Shown here: positions 1 through 5,426 of the stretch, piece by piece
Position numbering within the stretch: position 1 is the stretch's first letter
Layout: each line of letters starts with the position of its first letter
Source: Phycisphaerae bacterium
GTDB lineage: Bacteria; Planctomycetota; Phycisphaerae; Phycisphaerales; SM1A02
Reading direction: 5' to 3'
Assembly: GCA_018663565.1 (NCBI GenBank)
Contig: JABJQE010000321.1
Coordinates: 1 to 5,985, forward strand
DNA: 5,985 bases
The notes under the pieces: generated by a model
Told to the model about the DNA's origin: nothing
The model's input: only the letters and a program-made list of their open reading frames with translations
Databases searched by the model: none
Program-made: the position numbers and the translations under genes

Positions 1-1331
1 ACGTTGGTCATATGACTGAGGATGGCGTTGCAGATGGTGGCGGGGAAGACAAGATGCAAGTTGCAGCGCGGCGGCTGAGCGACGCGAAGAAATCTGGTGA
101 TCTGCCCGCTGGTGTTGAGATCGATCCTTCTGACCCCCGTTCCATCGCAGATTATTACGCAAACGCATTTCTTGCTGATGCCAAGTTGCTTGGATTGAAA
201 GTGGCGGTGGAGTGCGAGCAACACCCAGAGTATTTGCCGCGGCCCTCTGCCTATGTCCAACACATGATCGAGATGGTGGAGTCTTTGATCGATCGCGGGC
301 ACGCGTACCACGCATCCGATGGCGTGGTGTACTTCGATGTGTCGTCGTGGCCCGACTACGGCGAACTCTCCGGTAACACAATCTCCGCGTTACGTAGTGG
401 CGAAGGAGGCCGGGTTGATATGGAGACACAGGCTGTCAAACGCAGCCCGGCGGACTTCATGTTGTGGAAGCCAGATGAGGCGCATTTGATGCGTTGGCCA
501 AGTCCATGGGGCGAGGGCTACCCTGGTTGGCATCTTGAATGTTCCGTGATGGCCCGCGCACTACTTGGCGACGAAATAGATCTACATAGTGGGGGAGAGG
601 ACAACATCTTTCCTCATCACGAATGTGAGATTGCGCAGTCTCGTGGAACAACGGGTTGCGGCGCGTTTGCAAAGTATTGGTTCCACACACGACATCTCAT
701 GGTCGATGGCGCCAAGATGAGCAAATCCAGCGGAACATTCTTTACGATTCGTGATCTTCTCGAGAAAGGCGCATCCCCCGCAGCGATTCGGCTTGAACTT
801 ACTCGAACGCACTATCGAATGAACGCCAACTTCACAATGCAAGGTCTTCGCGACGCGCAGCGGCAGATCGATCGTTGGGCACGTGTGGAGTCATACCTCA
901 CCACACACGCGAACGTGCCAATCGCCTCCGATGGGCCAGGTCCATTGGCCGCTGCAGTTGACTCCTTTGCCGCTGCATTATGTGATGACCTGAATATGGC
1001 AGGCGCTATTGGCGCGCTCAATATTGCTATTGGTTCCATGTCGATTGACACGCCTCCAACCCCAGGCACAGGATCACTGACGTATCAATCAGAACTCGAC
1101 GCGCTTCATCGCATGAACGGCGTTCTTGGTGTTCTGGACTTGGAGGTGCGGGGCAATGCTGCTGATGATGAGCAATCCCGTGAGATTGATTCCTTGATCT
1201 CAGCGCGCCGTGCCGCAAGAGACACCAAAGATTGGGGCCGCGCCGACGAGATTCGTGATGAGCTGTTGGCGATGGGTATTGCGATCAAAGATGCCGGTGG
1301 CGAAACAACCTGGGAACGTATTGTCCAGTGA
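1..1331 (+). CDS. cysS: Cysteine--tRNA ligase (CysRS), 5' end missing
   Basis: This class I aminoacyl-tRNA synthetase charges tRNA-Cys with cysteine in the cytoplasm. The reading frame is open from the window edge: the codons before the first ATG (position 12) read V-G-H, and VGHMTEDG..DGGGEDKM is internal CysRS sequence. The true start therefore lies upstream, and roughly 65-75 residues carrying the HIGH motif and the first zinc cysteine are missing. Visible landmarks are the zinc ligands Cys in WHLECS (540-542), His in FPHHE (615-617) and Glu in ECEIAQ (627-629), matching Cys209, His234 and Glu238 of E. coli. The KMSKS ATP-binding loop is at 714-728. A helical anticodon-binding C-terminus follows, with DDLNM near 985-1000 and a DWGRADEIRDEL tail typical of the family. 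The TGA stop overlaps the coaE start. Identity is very secure; only the N-terminus is unseen. Confidence 0.97.
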   Translation, partial: VGHMTEDGVADGGGEDKMQVAARRLSDAKKSGDLPAGVEIDPSDPRSIADYYANAFLADAKLLGLKVAVECEQHPEYLPRPSAYVQHMIEMVESLIDRGHAYHASDGVVYFDVSSWPDYGELSGNTISALRSGEGGRVDMETQAVKRSPADFMLWKPDEAHLMRWPSPWGEGYPGWHLECSVMARALLGDEIDLHSGGEDNIFPHHECEIAQSRGTTGCGAFAKYWFHTRHLMVDGAKMSKSSGTFFTIRDLLEKGASPAAIRLELTRTHYRMNANFTMQGLRDAQRQIDRWARVESYLTTHANVPIASDGPGPLAAAVDSFAAALCDDLNMAGAIGALNIAIGSMSIDTPPTPGTGSLTYQSELDALHRMNGVLGVLDLEVRGNAADDEQSREIDSLISARRAARDTKDWGRADEIRDELLAMGIAIKDAGGETTWERIVQ

Positions 1332-1933
1332 GCAAGCCAGCAGTCATTGGATTGGCCGGGGGAATTGGATCCGGCAAGAGCACGGTGGCTGCGAGTATGC
1401 AGCGACTCGGGTGTGTTGTACTTGATGCGGACAGCATTGCCCACGATGTACTGAAAGAGTTCGAGGTACGAGAGATTGTGCGGTCTTGGTATGGCGACGA
1501 TGTAATGAGTGCGTCTGGGCACATCGATCGAGGCACACTGGCGAGGCACGTGTTTTCGAATGCCGAGGAACTCAAACGGCTCGAAAGTGTGATTCACCCA
1601 CGAGTTGGTGCCGTGTGCCAGCAGCGAATTGAGATGGTCGAGCTAGGCGTCAGAGCCATTGTTCTTGACGCTCCACTGCTGTTTGAGGCCAAACTCGATG
1701 ATCAGTGTGACATCATCGTCTTTGTCGACACGCCTGAGCACCTACGGCATGAGCGATTGATGGAACGGAGTGGCTGGGACGCCGCTGAGGCATCAAAGCG
1801 AGAAGCATTCCAGATGGGACTTGACGAGAAGCGTTCAAGATCTCATTATGTACTTGTCAACGCGGGGAACTCAGAGTCAATTCACCAGCAGGTGATCGAC
1901 CTCCTGAATCATCTCCATCCGCGACAAGACTGA
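1328..1933 (+). CDS. coaE: Dephospho-CoA kinase
   Basis: CoaE carries out the last step of coenzyme A synthesis, phosphorylating the 3'-hydroxyl of dephospho-CoA with ATP in the cytoplasm. The 201-residue product has the usual family length. It begins with a P-loop, GGIGSGKS (residues 11-18), followed by LDADSIAHDV (about 32-41), the DAD substrate-binding signature. Next come a conserved HPRV, the LDAPLLFE strand-loop, and a lid region (RSGWDAAEASKREAFQ) leading to EKRSRSHYVLVNAG, the usual nucleotide-binding tail. The start is GTG at 1328, whose GTGA overlaps the cysS stop (1329-1331). There is only a weak GGGAA upstream, so translational coupling to cysS is likely. A downstream start would remove the P-loop region. 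Linkage of coaE to rho is, from memory, common in planctomycetes. Nothing about the gene looks damaged. Confidence 0.96.
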   Translation: MSKPAVIGLAGGIGSGKSTVAASMQRLGCVVLDADSIAHDVLKEFEVREIVRSWYGDDVMSASGHIDRGTLARHVFSNAEELKRLESVIHPRVGAVCQQRIEMVELGVRAIVLDAPLLFEAKLDDQCDIIVFVDTPEHLRHERLMERSGWDAAEASKREAFQMGLDEKRSRSHYVLVNAGNSESIHQQVIDLLNHLHPRQD

Positions 1934-2053
1934 CCCGAGCAAGATATTTGATCGAAACGCCAACAGCGGCGAGCTTCTGTCGAGATCACGCTCTCCCCCT
2001 TTCGGCACTTGTTTGTTTACCAGTGATACCCGTCACACGTGAGGCCTCCCATT
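1934..2053 (+). other. coaE-rho spacer with C-rich, G-poor rho leader
   Basis: This 120-base gap holds no gene that I can support. I see no hairpin followed by a T-run, so no intrinsic terminator for cysS-coaE, and no promoter with both boxes at good spacing. The second half (1987-2038) is pyrimidine-rich; by hand count it has about 20 C and 8 G in 52 bases, including CTCTCCCCC. This composition is what a Rho loading (rut) site would have, and E. coli rho is known to limit its own synthesis by termination in its leader. Applying that here is inference only. Confidence 0.35.
2041..2044 (+). promoter_or_regulatory. Ribosome binding site of rho
   Basis: GAGG lies nine bases before ATG 2054 and decides the start. 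The in-frame GTG at 2039 overlaps this element and has no site of its own, so the five extra residues it would add (MRPPI) are probably not made. Confidence 0.7.
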
Positions 2054-3691
2054 ATGTCCACAGCATCTACACCATCCAAAGCACCGGACCGTTCTCGTCC
2101 CGAGAAGAAGAGCAGCGACTCCAGTGTCAGCGGTAGTTCCGAAGACAGCGGCGGTTCAGGCGGCGGCGAGCGATCGAGCCACAACCCAGGTGGGCACCAA
2201 GGCGGCCACCAAGGCAATAAGCAACGTTCGCGAAACAAGCAGGGCGGTGGCAATAAGAAGCGTCGTCGTCGAAACAGCAAGGGCAAGCCAGGTGGCAACG
2301 CTGCCATTCCAGTGGTAACACTGGAACCTGGATCAGTCCCCACCGACGAGCAGATTGCCGAAGAGTCACAAGCGCTCGAGTCATCGCTCGATAAGAAGAC
2401 CCGAGCGAAATACGAGAAGGCCAAGAAGGATGGACTTGACTTTGCGGTGCTTCAGAAACTTTCGGGCCCAAAGCTCGTCAAAGTTGCTGAAGACGATGGC
2501 ATTGAGCACGCAGCAACACTGTCTAAGCAACAATTGGTATTTGAGATACTGTGCTCCCGCGCCGACAAGCAAGGCTTGATGATCGGCGAGGGAACACTTG
2601 AAATCTCGCCCGAAGGCTACGGATTCCTGCGAAGCCCTGAGTATTCCTACTCGCCTTCGCCCGACGATATTTATGTCAGCCCAGCGCAGGTCAAGCTATT
2701 TGGCCTCCGTCGCGGCCAAGTCGTGAGCGGGTTGATTCGCCCCCCAAAGGAAACCGAGAAATACTTCGCGATGCTTCGCGTCGAGTCGGTGAACGGAACA
2801 GACCCTGCAGAAGCAGCGCATCTCCCCACCTTCGAGAACTTGACGCCGCTGCATCCAGAAGACCGCATTACACTTGAGACTGAACCAGATATTATTGAAA
2901 CCCGGGTCATTGACCTCGTGGCGCCGCTTGGTTTCGGACAACGTGCACTCATCGTCGCACCGCCACGAACAGGTAAGACTGTGTTGCTCCAGAAGATCAC
3001 CAAGGCGATTGCGATCAACCACCCTGACGCGCATGTCATCGTGTTGCTTGTTGACGAGCGTCCGGAAGAAGTGACAGACTTCAAACGCAATACTATTGAT
3101 ACCGTCGAAGTGGTAGCTAGTACGTTTGATGAGCACGCAACGCGGCATATTCAAGTTGCTGAGATTGTCATGGAGAAGGCGCGGCGAATCGTCGAGGCGG
3201 GCGGCAAGGTTGTCGTGCTGCTCGATTCCATTACGCGTCTCGCTCGTGGGTACAACAACGCAACAAGTGGTTCGGGCAAGATCGGCACGGGCGGTGTTGA
3301 TAACGCCGCGCTTATCAAGCCCAAGAAGTTCTTTGGTTCCGCTCGAAACATCGAAGATGGTGGCTCACTGAGCATCATTGCGACAGCGCTTGTGGACACC
3401 GGATCGAAGGCTGATGAGGTGATCTTTGAAGAGTTCAAGGGCACGGGCAATAGCGAACTGCATCTGACCCGCAAACTTGTCGAGAAACGAATCTGGCCGG
3501 CTATTGATATTCCAGCCTCGGGTACTCGCCGCGAAGAACTTCTTCTTGATGCTCAGGAACTCGATCTTGTCGGCAGCCTCCGAAAGGTCGTGTCGGATAT
3601 GAGTGTGATTGAGGCCATGGAACTCTTGCGGAATCGACTCTCGAAGACAAAATCCAATGCCGAGTTCTTGATGACGATGAATCTCGGCTGA
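2054..3691 (+). CDS. rho: Transcription termination factor Rho with N-terminal low-complexity extension
   Basis: Rho is a hexameric RNA-dependent ATPase/helicase that loads on C-rich unstructured RNA and stops RNA polymerase. From ATG 2054 the product has 545 residues against 419 in E. coli; the excess lies at the N-terminus. Residues 1-82 are rich in S, G, K, R, N and Q, with a GHQG duplication (47-54) and a basic KKRRRR run (68-73). A charged linker follows to about 125. The standard core comes next: the helical N-domain, the cold-shock-like RNA-binding fold with GYGFLRS (about 188) and DDIYVSPAQ, and IRPPKE. The P-loop is APPRTGKT (302-309, nt 2957-2980), then DERPEEVTD with Arg336, Walker B LLDSITRLARGYN (Asp391), the Q-loop GTGGVD, and FKGTGN in the R-loop region. 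The C-terminus is complete. All ATPase residues I can compare with E. coli are conserved. The extension resembles those of Actinobacteria and Bacteroidota Rho in style, not in alignable sequence. Confidence 0.98.
   Translation: MSTASTPSKAPDRSRPEKKSSDSSVSGSSEDSGGSGGGERSSHNPGGHQGGHQGNKQRSRNKQGGGNKKRRRRNSKGKPGGNAAIPVVTLEPGSVPTDEQIAEESQALESSLDKKTRAKYEKAKKDGLDFAVLQKLSGPKLVKVAEDDGIEHAATLSKQQLVFEILCSRADKQGLMIGEGTLEISPEGYGFLRSPEYSYSPSPDDIYVSPAQVKLFGLRRGQVVSGLIRPPKETEKYFAMLRVESVNGTDPAEAAHLPTFENLTPLHPEDRITLETEPDIIETRVIDLVAPLGFGQRALIVAPPRTGKTVLLQKITKAIAINHPDAHVIVLLVDERPEEVTDFKRNTIDTVEVVASTFDEHATRHIQVAEIVMEKARRIVEAGGKVVVLLDSITRLARGYNNATSGSGKIGTGGVDNAALIKPKKFFGSARNIEDGGSLSIIATALVDTGSKADEVIFEEFKGTGNSELHLTRKLVEKRIWPAIDIPASGTRREELLLDAQELDLVGSLRKVVSDMSVIEAMELLRNRLSKTKSNAEFLMTMNLG
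2192..2215 (+). repeat. 12-base tandem duplication inside the rho extension
   Basis: GGGCACCAAGGC is followed directly by GGCCACCAAGGC, with one mismatch. It is in frame and encodes GHQG twice. It looks like a recent slippage duplication in the disordered region. Confidence 0.8.
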
Positions 3692-3717
3692 TGAGCTTGG
3701 CTCGGTTCTTTCATATT

Positions 3718-3786
3718 GTGGCCCCCTCATCTTGCATCCGCGTGGTGGAATCGGCCGTATCCTGATTGATGGGCCACGAGAGGCCC
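3718..3786 (+). other. Competing inverted repeats before the pilin-like gene
   Basis: In the 108-base rho-pilin spacer, GGGCCAC (3771-3777) can pair perfectly with GTGGCCC (3718-3724) across a 46-base loop. Alternatively GGGCC (3771-3775) can pair with GGCCC (3782-3786) across a 6-base loop. The second stem touches the GGAG ribosome binding site at 3788. No T-run follows either stem, so neither is an evident rho terminator. The pairing is visible; any regulatory role is a guess. I see no convincing promoter in the rest of this spacer. Confidence 0.35.
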
Positions 3787-3787
3787 C

Positions 3788-3791
3788 GGAG
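3788..3791 (+). promoter_or_regulatory. Ribosome binding site of the pilin-like gene
   Basis: GGAG is eight bases before GTG 3800. It supports this GTG, which gives a short ten-residue prepilin leader, as the start. Confidence 0.65.
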
Positions 3792-3799
3792 ATACTCAC

Positions 3800-4972
3800 G
3801 TGCAGATTGCTCGACCCGACAAACGCGGCTTCACGATGGTTGAGTTGATGGTGGTTGTGGCCATCATTGGCATCTTGATGGGCATCTTCACGATGGCCAT
3901 GCTTGGCGGGCGGAGTTCAGAGAAGCTCCTGAAGTCTCGTAATCATCTTCGACAGATTGCCCAGTGGATGGACCAATATGCCGGTAGTCACCGCGACACG
4001 GTGGTGCCGTCTCGGTTTGATTACCTCGATGAGAACGGCGCTGACGCCCATAAGGTTGGTGGATCACGGTTCTACCGGGCGACTGCAACCAATGACGAAT
4101 GGCTCCCTTCAGCCAATCCTTTCCGCGAGACCGGTGATCTCCGGGCGGACGGTATTGCCCAGGGCTCATGGGCTGACATTCTGTGGGTTGACGCCAATCT
4201 TGGCAGCAGCGTGAACTTCGAGTTGTTTTCGCTGCTCAATGTGGGCACCGATGATGTTTTCGGTGGATACGGGCCAACGAGTGCCGCCTCTCCCGGCTGG
4301 TGGATGTACCGCGACGGCAAGAACACGTACGCCAATCCACTGCGATCCGCCGCCCCGAACACCTATAACTACCCCAAATTTGACTCCGCTGGCAATCAAC
4401 TGATTCCTGACTGGGGCACCCGCGGCCAAGCGGCCCTATCTGCCGACCCCGAAAGCCGAATGATTGGTCTTCCGACGCCAATCGGAGCAGGGGCCTGGGA
4501 GAAGGACCTGCCCGGGTTCTTCGCAGCAAACAATTTCTTCGATGCCAGATCCCGCCGGGATATCACAGGTGTGCAGAGCGACCCAAATTCAGACCGATTC
4601 GTGACGCATGCTCAGATTCGATTCCCCAATCAGGCCTTGTATTTGGTCGATTCCTTCCGGGGAGAGGTGATCGGCGGTGGACCATTGGAAGACGATGTCG
4701 TGTATGAGCAGAAAACACGTGATGCCTTCACAAATACCCTGCCGGGAGGTGGTGGCGGGGGAACCCACGCGAAGGGAGCAGGTGACGAGGTGTATTCTGA
4801 CACCCAAGAAGTCGATTTTCGGTACTCAGATGGTGATATGACGCTCATGCTCTTCCTCGATGGCCATATTGGCACCCAGAACACATGGCGGACCTACGAG
4901 CAACTCGTGGGCGGAGCCACTACCGCTGGCCGAGGCGTCCGTGTCATGAACCTCGACCGACGACTTCCCTGA
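3800..4972 (+). CDS. Prepilin-type N-terminal cleavage/methylation domain protein (type II pseudopilin-like)
   Basis: This 390-residue protein has a class III (prepilin) signal: MQIARPDKRG|FTMVE, with Gly10 at the predicted peptidase site, Phe11 as the mature N-terminus and Glu15 as the conserved Glu+5. A hydrophobic helix (about residues 14-35, VVVAIIGILMGIF) follows, so it is expected to be processed by a prepilin peptidase and held in the inner membrane or a pseudopilus. HLRQIAQWMDQYA (about 51-63) is like the NLKQIGLALHNY stretch of planctomycete DUF1559 proteins. The remaining roughly 300 residues are Trp-, Asn- and Gly-rich with no catalytic motif I recognise, and include a six-glycine run (316-321). 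Near the C-terminus, DGDMTLMLFLDGH (344-356) matches the H-X9-DG region but lacks the His. The GTG start is backed by GGAG. No pilus or secretion genes are adjacent. Substrate and partners are unknown; it may be a minor pseudopilin or a surface protein. Confidence 0.85.
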   Translation: MQIARPDKRGFTMVELMVVVAIIGILMGIFTMAMLGGRSSEKLLKSRNHLRQIAQWMDQYAGSHRDTVVPSRFDYLDENGADAHKVGGSRFYRATATNDEWLPSANPFRETGDLRADGIAQGSWADILWVDANLGSSVNFELFSLLNVGTDDVFGGYGPTSAASPGWWMYRDGKNTYANPLRSAAPNTYNYPKFDSAGNQLIPDWGTRGQAALSADPESRMIGLPTPIGAGAWEKDLPGFFAANNFFDARSRRDITGVQSDPNSDRFVTHAQIRFPNQALYLVDSFRGEVIGGGPLEDDVVYEQKTRDAFTNTLPGGGGGGTHAKGAGDEVYSDTQEVDFRYSDGDMTLMLFLDGHIGTQNTWRTYEQLVGGATTAGRGVRVMNLDRRLP

Positions 4973-5035
4973 GCGATTTCGGGGCCCTGCTCGAAAAAGA
5001 ATGGGCGAGCCTTCAAAAGTGAGCACCGAGGGGAC
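4973..5035 (+). other. Spacer after the pilin-like gene
   Basis: No gene is seen here. A GCTCG/CGAGC pair (4989-4993 with 5006-5010) encloses a 12-base A-rich loop but lacks a T-run, so it is a poor terminator. The real stop for the upstream transcript is more likely the hairpin at 5072-5095. Confidence 0.4.
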
Positions 5036-5063
5036 TTGCCACCGGAGCGGATGCGGGTACAAT
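5036..5063 (+). promoter_or_regulatory. Sigma70-type promoter for tRNA-Thr and tuf
   Basis: The -35 box is TTGCCA (5036-5041) and the -10 box is TACAAT (5058-5063), with a 16-base spacer. Four of six and five of six bases match the E. coli consensus. The expected transcription start is near 5070, about 80 bases before the tRNA. This is the best promoter I see in the window and is suitably placed for a highly expressed tRNA-tuf unit. Confidence 0.65.
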
Positions 5064-5071
5064 CCTCGCTT

Positions 5072-5095
5072 CCGTCCCTGTCTGGGACGGTTTTT
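5072..5095 (+). terminator. Intrinsic terminator-like hairpin with T-run
   Basis: CCGTCCC (5072-5078) and GGGACGG (5084-5090) form a perfect 7-bp GC-rich stem around the loop TGTCT, followed directly by TTTTT (5091-5095). It is canonical for + strand transcripts and would end read-through from the pilin-like gene. It also lies just after the predicted start of the tRNA-tuf promoter, so it may attenuate that transcript or cap its 5' end. It has no A-run on the left, so it should not work on the other strand. Confidence 0.75.
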
Positions 5096-5150
5096 CGTCG
5101 GCGCAGTCGTGTCGGCGAGATCCAATTTGAGGTGGGTCAGGACGATCCCC

Positions 5151-5222
5151 GCCACCGTAGCTCAGTGGTAGAGCACACCCTTGGTAAGGGTGAGGTCACG
5201 AGTTCAAGTCTCGTCGGTGGCT
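5151..5222 (+). tRNA. tRNA-Thr, anticodon GGT
   Basis: All cloverleaf parts are present. The acceptor is GCCACCG/CGGTGGC, with all seven pairs Watson-Crick. The D stem is GCTC/GAGC with loop AGTGGTA. The anticodon stem is CACCC/GGGTG with loop TTGGTAA, giving anticodon GGT (5183-5185), which reads ACC and ACU. The variable loop is AGGTC. The T arm is ACGAG/CTCGT with loop TTCAAGT. The discriminator is T, and TGG follows, so CCA is not encoded and must be added by CCA-adding enzyme. The anticodon arm and variable region match E. coli thrT, which also precedes a tuf gene (tufB). The tRNA is probably cut from a longer tRNA-tuf transcript by RNase P and 3' nucleases. Confidence 0.97.
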
Positions 5223-5239
5223 TGGAACATTTTGAAATT

Positions 5240-5258
5240 ACTACGGACGGTCCGTAGT
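5240..5258 (+). repeat. 19-base perfect dyad / hairpin 1
   Basis: ACTACGGAC and GTCCGTAGT are exact reverse complements around a single G. As RNA this gives an 8-bp stem with a 3-base loop, starting 17 bases after the tRNA. As DNA it is operator-like. No T-run follows. Confidence 0.75.
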
Positions 5259-5263
5259 GAAGT

Positions 5264-5277
5264 CTCGCTTCGGCGAG
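5264..5277 (+). repeat. UUCG tetraloop hairpin 2
   Basis: CTCGC-TTCG-GCGAG is a 5-bp stem closing the exceptionally stable C(UUCG)G tetraloop. A T-G wobble can extend it by one pair. Confidence 0.75.
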
Positions 5278-5293
5278 GCGTTGAACGAAGTTC

Positions 5294-5308
5294 GGTCCGA
5301 TGTGGACC
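5294..5308 (+). repeat. Hairpin 3, GGTCC/GGACC
   Basis: GGTCC (5294-5298) pairs with GGACC (5304-5308) over the loop GATGT. The 3' arm GGACC could instead pair with GGTCC (5249-5253) inside hairpin 1, giving a possible alternative fold. Confidence 0.55.
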
Positions 5309-5310
5309 AG

Positions 5311-5337
5311 GGTCTTCCGCTCAAAGAGCAGAAGGCC
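5311..5337 (+). repeat. Hairpin 4, long stem with one mismatch
   Basis: Positions 5311-5322 pair with 5326-5337 around the loop AAA: GCTC/GAGC, a C-A mismatch (5318/5330), CTTC/GAAG, a T-G wobble, then GG/CC. The 3' arm contains GCAGAAGGC (5328-5336), repeated directly at 5343-5351, so a second copy could compete for the same 5' arm. Confidence 0.6.
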
Positions 5338-5411
5338 GACAGGCAGAAGGCTGCGAGGCGAGGCGATCCATACAGGGCAAGATGCCCGGAACGCACCGCA
5401 CCGCCCCGAGC

Positions 5412-5416
5412 AGGAG
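5412..5416 (+). promoter_or_regulatory. Ribosome binding site of tuf
   Basis: AGGAG lies ten bases before ATG 5427. It is the strongest Shine-Dalgarno match in the window, as expected for an abundant protein. Confidence 0.8.
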
Positions 5417-5426
5417 TATCGCACAG

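Larger units (their letters stand above)
5223..5426 (+). promoter_or_regulatory. Structured tRNA-Thr to tuf spacer / tuf leader
   Basis: This 204-base stretch has no supported gene. It contains a chain of predicted stem-loops: 5240-5258, 5264-5277, 5294-5308, 5311-5337, and a weaker GGGCA-AGA-TGCCC at 5375-5387. None is followed by a T-run. The region 5388-5411 is C-rich and looks unstructured before the ribosome binding site. I see no strong separate tuf promoter, so tuf is probably read from the promoter at 5036-5063, with the tRNA excised. The structures could stabilise the processed tuf mRNA, guide processing, or control translation; the sequence alone does not decide. Confidence 0.5.

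Noticed and set aside
2009..2030. TTGTTT and GATACC as a rho promoter
   Set aside because: The boxes are only about 10 bases apart and the -10 match is weak.
2039..2053. GTG 2039 as the start of rho
   Set aside because: It overlaps the GAGG that serves ATG 2054 and has no ribosome binding site of its own.
1948..2136. A 62-codon ORF in the coaE-rho spacer
   Set aside because: It overlaps the start of rho out of frame, has no ribosome binding site, and has no family resemblance.
3691..3765. A 24-codon ORF whose ATG overlaps the rho stop (TGATG)
   Set aside because: The overlap suggests coupling, but there is no Shine-Dalgarno match, no recognisable product, and the length is within chance.
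3365..3799. A 144-codon minus-strand ORF antisense to the rho end and spacer
   Set aside because: It mirrors conserved rho codons and shows no start signal or domain. The other long minus-strand ORFs under cysS, coaE, rho and the pilin-like gene are rejected for the same reason.
4989..5010. GCTCG/CGAGC stem as terminator of the pilin-like gene
   Set aside because: The stem is short, the loop is 12 bases, and no T-run follows. The hairpin at 5072-5095 is far better.
5355..5365. GAGGC GAGGC tandem
   Set aside because: It is too short to distinguish from chance in GC-rich DNA, and no array extends from it.
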